The position numbers were made by a program, and so were the translations under genes. This document shows positions 11,870-23,116 of a DNA stretch of 64,000 nt, one piece after another; within the stretch, counting starts at the first letter, position 1, and each line of letters begins with the position of its first letter. The DNA comes from Tyto alba (lineage: Eukaryota; Chordata; Aves; Strigiformes; Tytonidae): the NCBI RefSeq assembly GCF_018691265.1, contig NW_024881313.1:14191518-14255517 (forward strand). The letters run 5' to 3'. Below the pieces are notes generated by a model. The model made no database searches. It was not told the DNA's origin and was given only the letters and a program-made list of their open reading frames with translations.

Positions 11870-12280
11870 ATGCTCTCTTTGATAGTCACCCATTGCTTTG
11901 ATGGCTTTGAAGTTGCATTTCTATTTCGTTTGAAATAAAACTAAGAAAATGCAATATTGCAATCACAGGCCTGTGTTTGTTTTCATCGGGAATGCATTAG
12001 CATTTCAAGGAAAAAAAAATCGGCCTGAAAATCACCAGGTGATCACCAGAGCGATGCTCAAATAAGGTTATGAAGTGACGAGTTGGAAATCCACGCTCCT
12101 GGTAATGAGATGGAAGTTGAGTAACAGCAAAAGGAATGTACATAAAACAGGAGGTGTGCAGAGCTGCATTACTATAAGGGCCATCGAATCACACACACGG
12201 TGTTGGGGAGTTGGCACTGCTGATTTTGCTGGAGATTCAGCAATTTAAGTAACCTAATCAAGTGTCATAATTGATTGGAG
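11870..12280. promoter_or_regulatory. Candidate conserved non-coding element 2 (E-box/C-EBP/homeodomain)
   Basis: This is one of the most motif-dense repeat-free blocks. It carries a perfect 12-base palindrome TGCAATATTGCA (11950-11961), and a palindromic E-box ATCACC-A-GGTGAT (12031-12043) inside a direct repeat ATCACCAG (12031-12038 and 12042-12049). Homeodomain-type TAATTGATT lies near 12268. The sequence runs about 400 bases without simple repeats or mobile elements. Position in the SEM1 desert makes a DLX5/6 enhancer plausible. This is inference and conservation was not measured. Confidence 0.4.
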
Positions 12281-12349
12281 GTTCATTTCCTCTCTTGGAA
12301 ATCATTAAGGGTGGTCATTGCTTGCTAAAAGCATTTAATACTCCCCACA

Positions 12350-12620
12350 ATGGAGCGAGGGTGTTTCTCCTCTTTGCTGACAGAAAGCCAGTGCCAGCAT
12401 GCGTCCAAGGAGCACGGTGGCCAGCAGCTCCGTGCCACCCGCCATTCAGCCCCTAAAAAGGGGTGCAATGCCCGCATGTGCAGGGGGAGCCCCTCCGGAA
12501 GGGGCTTTCACTGTTGCTTCACCAGCCCTTAAGGAGCTGCACTTGATGCCAGGGAGGGATGTGCGTCGGGAAGTGGCGGTGTGCGACATTGCTTTATTTG
12601 TGCGAAGAGACAAGATGGGA
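12350..12620. other. GC-rich, CpG-containing block with hairpins
   Basis: This block contrasts with AT-rich neighbours and holds roughly fourteen CpGs. It contains a hairpin AGCCCCT...AGGGGCT with a 5-base loop (near 12488-12506), and another CCCCT...AGGGG just upstream (near 12450). Overlapping open frames exist on both strands with no recognisable product. It could be the GC-rich shoulder of candidate element 2 or an unmethylated CpG patch. Confidence 0.4.
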
Positions 12621-13559
12621 TCTTATTATTCAGCTTGCTGAAATGCAGACTTGCCGATAAAATCCTCCCCTGAGGCTGACAGCGGCCCCATCCACCCCTC
12701 ACCTCTGCACAAGGGATCAAAAAGAAGACCTGACTTCTGTCCTCAGCTACACGCGCTGCTGGGACCCTTCAGACCCTGCTCCCACTGGGCACCCCCTGCC
12801 CTGCTTGGAAGGGCAGTGGGAGAGGTGAAGCCAGTCCAACCCCACATTGGCAACATTCATCTGTGTACAGGTGTTTGCATCTAGGTGTAAAAAAGATGTC
12901 TGAGGTCAGAGGTGCCCAGGTTTGCTCCTCGCATGGGTGGCAGGCACTGTTGGTGTGAACTCACCTCTTGCTCCTTCCTCCCAGTGACGCTTGCCTAAGT
13001 GCATGGCTAAAACTGGGCAGCAAAAACTCTCTGTGGAAGAGCATGACTCTAGCAAAGGGGATCACCACTGCAATGTCCTGTCCAGTCACGGACAAGTTCA
13101 GTGGTGTTGAACACTTCCCATTTCACATGTAGAGAGCAAAGTGTTACTTTTTTAATGTCTTTTGAAATAACCTCTCTTGGACTTATCCCATACAATAGAT
13201 AACACAATCTCTTAACATTTAGCAAAAGGAGTATTTCAGTCCATAAGAAAGGGTTTTAAATTTTATTTTAAGGAGCACTTGGAAAATAGTCAGCTTTATT
13301 TTAAAGTGAAATGTAAGCAATGTTAAAAAGCTGCCATCCCTGTAAATGAGAATTTCTGACCTCCAAACACACAATATGGTCTCCAGTGAGCAGATTTTTG
13401 TGGGCTCTGCAGAAGTACTTTCACCAGATAGCTATACTATTGTGCCAACTTAGTGTAATCATTGTAATCAGCCAAACCAATTGCAGAGTAACAACCTACT
13501 ATACGCATAATGTTCTAGGTATATATTAAGGATGTTCTGTTAAAATCAGTAAAATTTCT
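12621..13559. other. Intergenic, nothing recognised
   Basis: The composition changes from GC-balanced to AT-rich across this stretch. I see no gene, RNA or repeat. Confidence 0.5.
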
Positions 13560-13860
13560 CTATTTCAGCAGCAGGAAGAAAAGCCTTCATCACTAACTTT
13601 TTTCATGCTTCATTTCAGTGAAGACTTAAATATAGTTGCATTTATATTTTGCACCTTTGAAAATATTTGTATTTTAAAATAACACATTAACGCTTTGAGC
13701 CTGAAAACACTAATGCACAAGAGTAACTTTATTTATACATTAGGAATATTTTAGTCAAATGGTCTAATGTTTGCAGAATCAGATTCTGAAAAGTAATGTA
13801 CTATTTTATGTTGTACCACTATTGGTGCAAAAATTAATGGATGCATTATTTAAATCAGGC
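13560..13860. promoter_or_regulatory. Candidate conserved non-coding element 3 (AT-rich)
   Basis: This AT-rich repeat-free stretch has many short homeodomain/FOX/MEF2-like words, including TTTATATTTTG, AAATATTTGT, CACATTAACG and AACACTAATGC. The evidence is texture and location only, and AT-rich sequence makes chance motifs common. Confidence 0.22.
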
Positions 13861-16800
13861 ATTTAGAGAGAAGCTTTGCAGCTTGGCTGGCTTTTGCTAT
13901 CATATTGTTGGAAGAAACAAGTAAATAAAATCTGAGGGAATGGGAATTGAAAATAGAGGGAATGAAATGAAAACACATGAGATGTTCAAGATGTGAGGCA
14001 CACCTGCTTCAGCCTGAAATGTCCCAGATTCAGAGCAAGGGCAATTTTCAAGAATCCCTCCGACCCAGGATTTAGTAAAACTCTTGATCTGTTTTTTCAC
14101 ATCTGAAAAATCTTTTCATAGTTTTGGTCTCTATCAACCCCAGAGGTTAAAGCTTCCCTTTCAGCTCTGATTATCACAGATGTGGCTCTGCATGAGCGGA
14201 GACCCTGGTTTTATCCAGGACTGGCCTTTGGATTCAAACTCAAATGCCTTTTCTTCCAAAGCTCACACACACCAATTTGTTTAATGTGCTGGATATTAAG
14301 TATAGTTTTCAGAGAGTGTGCTTGGGACTCTGCTGAAGCAAGATCACTTTTTAATTAGAAGAGTGAAAGGTCTGTGCCTTCAGCCAGGATGGCGAGCTGT
14401 GCTTGCTTGGATGGTGGAAGGAAGAAGCTGAGGTCAACAAGCAATGCTGCTAGAGGAAGCACAGCAAACCTCTGCCATGGGGAGATGAAATATTAAACCA
14501 CACGGGCCAACAACAGAAGTGTTGGGTTAATTAGGCAACTGAATTATGCCTTCTGCCTGATGATGTCCTACACACAGATAACCATGTTTGCTTTTGGGAG
14601 TGATCCTTACTAGACTTTTTATTGGAGATCTAAGTAGCTAATAATGGGAAAATACACCACCTACCTCCATCAGAATCACTTCTTGACTCCTTTATGATTA
14701 GATTTTGTCCCCAAAGTTGCAGTACACTTTTTATTGTTGTTTCTGTCACCTTCAAGTACCTGCTGTGGTCTTGGTGCCATTGTGCTATCTCTAGGAGGGG
14801 TCCTGACACGGAGGCTGGGTCCATAGCATACACCACTGGGTGTTGAGGTAGGGTGAGCTGTAGCTTGGAGCCAATGTGGAGATGCTTTCGGGTCATTAAG
14901 TGGTTCCTGTCATTATCACTATAATTTACTGGTAACAAAATGAAACTTATATTGTAAAGAATTCCCCATTAAAACACCTAGCTAAATAACTTTCATCCTG
15001 TCCTGCCACTTCATAGTCATAATACACTGTTTCATGCTGGAGCCACCAAGGTCTCGATACCAGCCCTCCTTGCACACTCGTTTGGTAAGACTTGGACATT
15101 TCACTCAGAGGTGCACCAGGGAGTTCCCAAAAGCAGCAGAGCTGGTTGTGTGGGGGAGCTAGGAGTAAAAATACCAGAGTGAATGAAACAATGACAGGCA
15201 CAACCCTTCACTTAAAATAGCACCTCACTTGTACAAAGTGTAGTATCATGATAACTCTAGCACCCTCCCAGGCCTGAGGTCTTCGCAGAGATGGAAAAGG
15301 GACAGAAAGGGACCCCTGGGTGGGAAGTTTTGTGCTCACCAAAATGGGTTATTTGTTTCCTGAGTAAATTCAGTGTGGACTTGTTAAGAAACAGAGCTGA
15401 ACTATCTCACTTTCTACATGATGGGTGGTTTTCTACTGAATCATGACCCACAGGAGCTCGACATCCCCCATGAAGATCTGACCATCTCTGTTTTTTTCTG
15501 TTTTGTCTCTCTGCACCTGTCCAGATTTGCTTCCCGCTGCAAACATTTTGAGGTAAAGCTTTATTATATACTTCATGGTGCATATATACACTTTGACTAA
15601 CGGTTTTCAGAAATGGTATCTGCCTTTTCTTCCTAAATAGAACCCTTTTACACAATAACTACCGTGCATTTCTGACTGTGAATATGTAAATAGGTGAAAA
15701 TGAAAATGCATCCACTGTCACACAGAATAACATTGCAGGCTTAAACTTCAGATCCATTCAGGATGATTTGCTAACATTTGGTACTCCAAGCTGAAATGCC
15801 AAAATTGCCTGTCTCGTGCAATTTTCAAACATTCCACCCGCACAGAACGAAGAAAAAATAGCTATCTCCAAGAGAGAGCAAACTCCATTTAACATGTTTT
15901 ACAAAGTACTAAATAGCTTTCCTATTTCAGATGAAGAACAGAGACTATGTCCTTTGTGCTGTACTTACCAAGTACTTGCAATATCACATATTCCGGGTAG
16001 TTTCAAAGATACTATAACATACTGCATTAATATCTTTATTTATCAAAATGACAATCATGTAACTTTGTATGATCCATGAGCTCACAGAGGAAAAATTTAG
16101 TATCTATTGTTTTTAATTTCTTGAAAAAATTAAATACTTTTTTTCATTCTCAACTCTACGTAGAAGTTTTTCTTCCATTTTTGATTATGAACACCATGTG
16201 AGAGCTGCAGCAGTAGGCATGGTCTGTGGATTCAAAGCTATATCACATCATCACTGCAAATAATGGGCAACAGTGGTCTCAAGGTCTTAACCGTACAAAG
16301 TCAGGAATAAGACTTCATTATATAAATCACTTTACTCCTTTGTCTTGAATGCTGTTTTTGTTTCCAGTATTCTCACATCTCTAACATATTTATCAGCAAG
16401 ATAAGAATCCAACAAAAAGGTAAGATACATTGTCAAGGGTCTGAAGGACTGATACATGAGGATACTAGGAGATCAGGTCTACACAGATTAGAGAAGGGCA
16501 AATAAGAGGTGAAATACAAGTATGCACAGCAAAAAGGGAAAGACTGCTTGCTAAATAGAATTGCAACTATAGGGTGTTTTGGGTATCATTCAACAAAAAG
16601 CTGAATATCTAACTATAGTTACTTATCCTTAATCCTAGGACTGGTGCTGCCTTCTGAAGTCTGGGGTTTTTGTCACATCAGAGTTTTTTATAGACATAGG
16701 CAATTATTTTTCCACATGTATATTTACAGTATGTACTTCATACGAGAGAACTGATGTTTAATCTGACAGGAGAAGGGTGACTCCTTGTAAAGTCTATTTG

Positions 16801-16919
16801 TCTGTACAACAGCCATGTTTTTACAAAGAAAACCCCATTTCCACAAATGCAAACCTGAATTACAGAGGAGAGTAAAGGAAAGGTCCAGTAAGCCTTGTGC
16901 AATGGAGTCCAGACTCAGT

Positions 16920-16940
16920 GGGGAGGGGGTGGGTGGTGGG
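16920..16940 (+). repeat. G-quadruplex-prone G-run cluster
   Basis: G-runs of 4, 5, 3, 2 and 3 are separated by single A or T bases (16920-16923, 16925-16929, 16931-16933, 16935-16936, 16938-16940). This gives four tracts of three or more with very short loops. Confidence 0.7.
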
Positions 16941-16956
16941 TTTGAAGCTGTACAAC

Positions 16957-16981
16957 AATTATTTATTATTAATAAATAATT
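16957..16981. repeat. Perfect AT inverted repeat, 11-bp arms
   Basis: Arms at 16957-16967 and 16971-16981 are perfectly complementary around a 3-base spacer (ATT). The whole is A/T only and could extrude as a cruciform or act as a homeodomain/MEF2-like binding patch. It begins 17 bases after the G-run cluster. Confidence 0.85.
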
Positions 16982-17869
16982 TATCTAATCCAGAGACTGA
17001 TCTTGCTGTTCATAGAAACCTAGTACATAAACATGTATAACTTTAGAGCATATACATCATTTTGGTTTATAACACTTTCCTCCAAGAATACTGTTGCTTT
17101 ATCACTGTTTCTTGTCAGTAATTGTACTTACAAACTTTTGTGAGAAGGAACCAGGTTTCCCAACATGGGTGAGTATTCAGAAAACTTTGAGACTACTTTG
17201 TGTTAGGTAACGTCCCCACATATCCATGTTTCCTAAAAACATCTAAATTATTTCCATGCCCTTTAAATTGTTTAAATCAAGGAATTTCCCCCTTAAAATA
17301 ATTAAAAGATCCATGCCAAATTGTTGCTAATTTGAAATTGATTTGTATGTGATGCACAGTACCTTGGAACTGGATATAAAGAATTGTGTGTTTTTTTTCC
17401 CTAGACTTGGTGTGTTGGATGCAGGTCGAAACATATAGTCAGGACAACGGATCATGGAAAATACAAACTTTCCTATGGCAGAATGAAAGCAGTCTTCTGA
17501 ATGGGGGATGATTAGTTTGTGAATATGACATAGTGCAGACTTCCTTGCCATATTTTCAGCATTTTGTCTTGCCCTCTGGGGTTGAACTACCAGGAGAACA
17601 ATTTGTCTTGTTATGTTTGGCATTTTTGTTGCTGATGCCAGAGTAAACTAAGGAGAGAAAAGGCAAGTGGAAATTAGAAAGGTGCCACATGCAACTCAAA
17701 AACTAAGGTTAAACTTTAGCTGTCTTTTATTTTAGCTCCTCGGTTCTCTCTAATATCATCTGAAATATATGGCAGCCACTTCTGAGGATAGGTCTCTGTG
17801 GTATTTGCCAAAACAACCAAAAATCACACAAACACCCTAGAGTGAAGTCCAGTCAGAGGCCATGTGAAT

Positions 17870-18070
17870 CACCCCGAGCTCTGAGCTGATGTAGCCGCGG
17901 ACAGAGCGTTTGTCACCGAGCCGCCACATCCTCTGCCGAGCCGTGCCTGTCCCCACCTGCCTGTCCCACCATCTCCCGTGAAGCTCATGCTGAGCCAACC
18001 CCTCCTCTGCGGAGCTGCCGTGACGGGTCCTGCCTTCGGCGCGAGTCCGTGGAGCGCACCGAGGACATGG
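17870..18070. promoter_or_regulatory. Orphan CpG cluster / small CpG island
   Basis: I count about eighteen CpGs in 200 bases at about 65% GC, close to the number expected without CpG decay. Flanking sequence is AT-rich and CpG-poor. This persistence implies protection from germline methylation, as at promoters or some developmental enhancers. A minus-strand open frame crosses it (17837-18181) but its product is unrecognisable. No TATA box or splice signal was tied to it. A GC-rich repeat is a possible alternative. Confidence 0.5.
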
Positions 18071-18080
18071 CTGTGACACT

Positions 18081-19189
18081 GTCTGGGAGCCAGCCCCGAC
18101 CAAAAGCTGCCTTCTGTCATTGAGGCAACAGCAGTTTTCCCTGGTGGGAAGGGAAATCAAAGAGGAATTTGCATCATCCATTTGGTGCTTGCCCGTGAAT
18201 CAGGAGCGATGATGGCTGGTGGCCTTGGTAGCTGTTTCAGCCTCAGCCTCTCCGGTTTCCCCAGAAGCAGTGAGGTGTTACCGCATGGGCTTGTGGCAGA
18301 AGAAAAACCTTCGATCCAGAGGAGGTAGACTTGATAAAAGAGAAGTGAATAAGGAAGATTACAGTGCTGTTAAAAGACACCTGGGAGCTTAAAAAACATT
18401 ACTGATCTACCAGCACCGAGTGAGGGTGAGCAAATGCAATAGCTCAGTGAGAAACCATCACAATGTTCTCTTTGTGAACTTGAGGCTTTCTTGCAGAAGT
18501 GCAGGAATCTCCAGCACCGTGGCTGGAAAGCCAATGGGACTTTTGCTCCCAGCGTACTGGACAAACACATACACAGGGTCCGTGCCATGCAGAAAACGCC
18601 TCCCTGATCAGTTCCTGGCAGTTTAGAGAGAGTTCACGGCTAACCACTCAGAAATAGCAAATGTTTGGCTGCACTTATGGTAATTTCTCACTCTCTGCTC
18701 CCTCTGCATCAAAACGATTATGTATATTCTTCAGATTCAATAAAGTTACTCAGCTCCAAAGCCAAAAACATGTGTTGAAAAGCCGAGGTACATTAAAGGC
18801 TCTTTTTTGATTCTAGCCATTTCACACACATTTTCCCTAAGCCGTGGCAGGCTTCCAGTGTAGCTGAATCCAAAAGTTGCCCCTCTCGCAGGCACATAGT
18901 TTGTTTGCATAGTAAATGTACGTGGTACCTCCCATCCAAGGCTTGAGTTATTTCTTCTCCTTGCAATACAATGTCTGTTACTGACCACTGCTGCTTAGAA
19001 TGAACTTGGTGGCACCAGCTTGGCTGCTGCATGTGAAAAAAAAACAATGCTGATCCCTCAATTTTGGGAGTTTTGACATTTTTTATTTGCATTTATTTGC
19101 ACATCTCTAAGCATTATTCAATTGCCAAACAACTGTGTGTTGGTGGAGAGGAGGCAGGTAAGTTATAAAAATGAATTGGCAAGATTCTC
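18081..19189. other. Intergenic, nothing recognised
   Basis: No gene or repeat is visible. Overlapping short open frames on both strands near 18.4-18.65 kb and 18.75-19.1 kb look random. Confidence 0.5.
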
Positions 19190-19470
19190 ATTTGCAGAGA
19201 GTTATTTGTCTCCACTGTAATCCTTGTGTATATTGTCAGGTCGGTAGAAAGGACCCTTCTTGAGAAATGAGAATCAGATTTATCAGCTCAGTTTCAGAGT
19301 CATGTTCGCTTGCTTTATTTGCATAGTGTAGCAAAGAAAATCCAGCTCTCCTGCTGTTTTCCATTTCCCGAGAGCCTTCTTCTCCCCTGTCGGCAGCCCT
19401 CCTTTTGCTAGTCCCACATAAATAAAAAATGGTGCCAGCATATTTTTCTAGGTAGAAAAAGCAGAGAGCT
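19190..19470. promoter_or_regulatory. Candidate conserved non-coding element 4 (octamer-containing)
   Basis: This repeat-free block contains a perfect POU octamer ATTTGCAT at 19317-19324 (reverse complement of ATGCAAAT) in mixed-composition sequence with GATTTATCAG upstream and TTTCCATTTCCC downstream. Role inferred from motif and locus only. Confidence 0.3.
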
Positions 19471-20894
19471 TGTAACCTTCCCCTCCTGTCAATCACCCCA
19501 TCCAGCCATGTAGTCCTACCCTGGCCGAGAGCTAGGGGGTCTGTACAGCTACATCATTGCCAGAACAGTATTTCTTCCCAAGGGCATATGATCGCTGTCT
19601 CCATTTCCTGTCTTAACCATAAACCTGAGCGAAAAAGGATGCTTCTCTTTTGATTTGCTTTTTCAAGGCCTCAATTTTGCCAAGAGTCAATGGGCAGAGT
19701 CTGGTGACATAGAGGACGAGGCTGCCCTGTCTCCTTTTGGGGCATACCAGTCACAGGGCATTTGGCTCATGTGAAGGTCACCACATGTCTGGGATATTCA
19801 GTGGTTATAACAAACTGAAATTCCCACACCAGCTGCTTACTGCCGTCTCATTTTTCCTCCTGCACCTGGAGATTGCTTCTTGGTTTTACTCAGATCATAA
19901 GTGGTGTCAGGCCTCTACAGCCAGTGCGTGCTACTAACTCTACTATTCAGCCACAGTATGACTCTAGTTGGAGAGCTGTCCCTCACTTTATGACAGCAAT
20001 GGCTTCATCACAGTGTCTCCATTGCTGCAGCATCTTTTGCATTAAAAGTAAATTTGAAGCAATGAGACTGGCACCAGCCACATTTTCAGTGGAGTACCGT
20101 GTAGTAGAGCAGAGAGCTGAGCATGGCAGGAGAAAGGCTGAAGATGCCAGGCCACAGCTTTTCATAGCTCTTCAGGTATTTTCAGAATAATTTTTCTGGA
20201 TTTTATTTTTGGGATTGTTAAAAAAGTCATGGGACCTTGCCTTTTCTTTGTCTGGTGATTCTGCTTCTCAGCCTATGGCGGCTGCACAACTCCTCCCGTT
20301 CCACAGCATGTGAAGCAACGTGTGATATATCACAACTACCCCAAGAGTGACAGTCCCTGGGGAGAACTGACAGCACAGTTCAGATCATCAGAGTCTTTGA
20401 GTTATTTTCAAGTAGTTTTAAAGATCATTCAGTAATTCTCTTGCATATTCTACAGATTCTGATCAAGATTTTTCCTCTTGCAGTTTTCTAAGTCAAGAGC
20501 AAAAATTGCTCCCTGTTTCCTCCCACAAGCAAGAGCAAGAGGACTCTGTACTCCAGAGATGCAAAGACAAGCTATGGATTTAGAGCACCAGACTTTAGAA
20601 GTAGGAGTCCAAGGGAAAGATATTTGGTCTTTTTTTTCAGTTTCAAAGAGATTAGATCTGCCTCCAATGATTTTGAGCTAGTTTTAGGCACGGTGTCCTT
20701 GGTCTTTCCTTGATTTCCTCCTTCTGCATCTTCCCTTCCCTCACTGGCAGTCACACTTTTCTGCCTATGTCCTGATAGCAACCGAGAGCCAGTGAATTCC
20801 ATCAGACATTTTCTCTCACTAGACATACTCCACCACAGATTGTGAAGCCTCCAGAGTCCCTAAAATATCAGTGGATTGGCCCTTTTCTGTTCTT
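19471..20894. other. Intergenic, nothing recognised
   Basis: No gene or confident repeat. Short overlapping open frames at 19.7-20.2 kb and 20.5-20.8 kb have no recognisable product. The CR1 fragment that follows may begin slightly earlier than annotated. Confidence 0.5.
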
Positions 20895-21092
20895 TACAAG
20901 GAGTTTCAATCAAGTGTTGGAGCAGGTTGCCCAGGGAGTCTGTGCAGTCTCCATCCCAGAGCAGATCCAAGATCTGGCTGCAGAAAGCTCTGAGCAACTT
21001 CATCTGACCTCAGAGCTAACCCTGCTGTGAGCTGAAGTTTGGATCGAGACCTCCTGAGATCTCTCCCAGCCTGAATAATCCTGTAACCCTGG
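20895..21092 (+). mobile_element. CR1 LINE 3' fragment
   Basis: The phrase 'GTTGGAGCAGGTTGCCCAG', then 'GTCTGTGCAGTCTCCATCC', then a diverged 3' end with 'CCTGAATAATCCTGTAACC' are hallmarks of the 3' end of avian CR1 elements in sense orientation. The fragment is 5'-truncated, as nearly all CR1 copies are, and has no coding capacity. Confidence 0.88.
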
Positions 21093-21680
21093 TGAGTCGG
21101 GTCAGTATGGTATGGTCTACCTAAAGTTGCAAAAATTTAAAGGAGGTTTTTTACTGAGACCTAAGGAGAGAACCCTGAGGAGAAAAACAAAAAAAATCCA
21201 TCTTTCCCCTCATGAGAAGGTTAAGTGATAAGTGTGTTGGCACAGAGTCTCTTTGTCCCCATGCTGGATCAGTCAGTTAATCCATAGCCTGGCTGTATTA
21301 TTTGAGCACACAGCACTGGCAAGAGGTTTACTAAGACCCTCCTCTGGCTGTAAATGATATCTCACGGTGTGGCACTGCAGAAAGGCTGGAGCCCTTCTAG
21401 GGTTAATCACCACCACTCTGGATATCTGCCAGCACCTTTGTCCTAGCACCTTCCAGCATAGCCATACTTTGGGCACCCCAGGTGCCTGCGTGAGCAGGCG
21501 TAGGCTGAGAGCAAGGAGGGAGAAACTCAGGTCTCTGCAGCTGCTGCGTTAGGGTAAGGCCCTGCATAGATGTGTTTGTGTCCTAGCAGGCTGGTGGGGC
21601 AGGGAAAGGGGAATCTGATCCTGAACATTGGCTGTGGGGCTGCTCACAGTTATCAGCAACTACTCAGAGGATATGATTGT

Positions 21681-21730
21681 CAGTAATTTGCCAACATCAC
21701 ATAGCTACTGTGAGCAGCATGTACCAAGGA
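21681..21730 (-). mobile_element. MIR-like SINE fragment
   Basis: 'CAGTAATTTGCCAACATC' followed by 'ACATAGCTACTGTGAGCAG' follows the reverse complement of the MIR core (AGTGACTTGCCCAAGGTC, then ACACAGCTAGTGAGTGGCAG). Short and diverged, but the order and spacing fit. Confidence 0.45.
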
Positions 21731-22104
21731 TGATGGAGATCTAAACACTGAGAGGCTTTGGATCTGAATATGGGATATGACACTGAAATTGGTGGGTTTT
21801 ACAGCTTCTTGTGATTTCTTGCTCCTATATTGCAACTGCCACATAGCTGGTAAGACTGCTAGCAGAAATAGCAATTTCTGGACTCATGGGAAACTCCCTG
21901 ATACCATTAGGATGATTCTCACTGATTCCATCAGGAGGTGATTAGAGATGTAAACAAAGTTAGTGTTGCCAATTTTAACATATTTGTTGTGGCCATGGAA
22001 ATATTGTTCTACTTACAGTTACTACTGCTCTTGCTATTTCATAACTTTATTTTTTTGTTTGAATGAAGAGTACATTTCTATCCCTTATGGCTGGAGAGAA
22101 AAGC

Positions 22105-22152
22105 TTGAGGTTCAATAACTTGTGCAAAGACCCTAGCAAAGGAGATGTGTGA
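22105..22152 (-). mobile_element. Possible MIR-like SINE fragment
   Basis: 'TTGAGGTTCAATAACTTG' then 'TGCAAAGACCCTAGCAAAG' resembles the reverse complement of the MIR core around GAGGTTAAGTAACTTGCCCA. Diverged and short, so tentative. Confidence 0.3.
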
Positions 22153-23093
22153 TAACCTATGGGTTATCTCCTTTTTGCTTCTAACTGTGGCCAAGCTGAA
22201 CTCAGTACGTCCTAAGGTATGTTATCACCTACAGGACTTGCTCTGACTGTTGAATATGGCTGTGAAATCAGTTTTTCTGTTGATAGTGACCTCATCCCAA
22301 GAACTGTTTGTTACCAGACTGCATCACTGAATGTTAGCCTCTGACTGTGCTGCCAAAGAACTGGCTTGGGCACTCCTTGAGTGTCTCTCCAAGCAAAGTC
22401 AGCTAGCTTAGATAAAGGGCTGAGGATGCCGATCTATGCTTACCCAGTCAGCTTTGCTGGTTGAACTCAGGATAACTCACATGGTAAGACGGGTACAGCA
22501 GAGCCAAAAAGGGACCTTGACATGTGGCCATTGCACCCATCGTTTAGGCTGAATGGAAGTCCCAGGTGAAGACCTTCACACAGGCATGGCCTTGTCCTCC
22601 CTTCACAGCAGGGGGGTGAAGTCTGTATTTTGCCCTCTAAGATGCTGTAGCAACTCGTTTTGCGGAATTTCTTTTCTTGTGCCCAGGAGACCTTCTTAAC
22701 TCTCTTGCTTAGCACTCCATTATAATTTTGCTGTGGAAGGAGGTGGCAATTTCTGTGTCAGGGCTGTTGGGCAAAGAGCAGGACCAAGATGACAAGTACA
22801 AGAGAATGAAGGTGGCAGATAAAGACCTTAGCAAAATCTTAAATATCAGTTGACATTCTCCTTCCACAAAATGAAGCTGTTTCCTCAGTTCGTACATACT
22901 GGTCATTTGTGGTCACTGACACCTGGCCGGCCAACTGGCTGCCCAACAGATTGCGGGGACACAGGGCTCCGCTTTCCAGCCACAGCACCTCACACGTATT
23001 TCGTTTTGGTAATCTGAGGCAGTTAAATTGCCTGGTTAGCATCCCTTTCCTTCACCCCCTACCATGAAAAAACACTGCAAAGGAAGGAGAGGT

Positions 23094-23116
23094 GGGGAAA
23101 GGGAAGGGGGAAGGGG
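23094..23116 (+). repeat. G-quadruplex-prone purine run
   Basis: G-runs of 4, 3, 5 and 4 at 23094-23097, 23101-23103, 23106-23110 and 23113-23116 are separated by 2-3 A residues. This is a textbook intramolecular quadruplex pattern in an all-purine tract that could also form triplex DNA. Confidence 0.8.

Larger units (their letters stand above)
13861..17859. other. Intergenic, structural DNA motifs only
   Basis: No gene, RNA or confident mobile element. The segment contains a G-run cluster (16920-16940) directly followed by a perfect inverted repeat (16957-16981), listed separately. Short minus-strand open frames at 14.6-15.6 kb and 17.3-17.6 kb resemble nothing known. Confidence 0.55.

Noticed and set aside
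17837..18181. Minus-strand open frame across the CpG cluster as a coding exon
   Set aside because: Product unrecognisable. GC-rich DNA has few stops. Kept as a CpG feature only.
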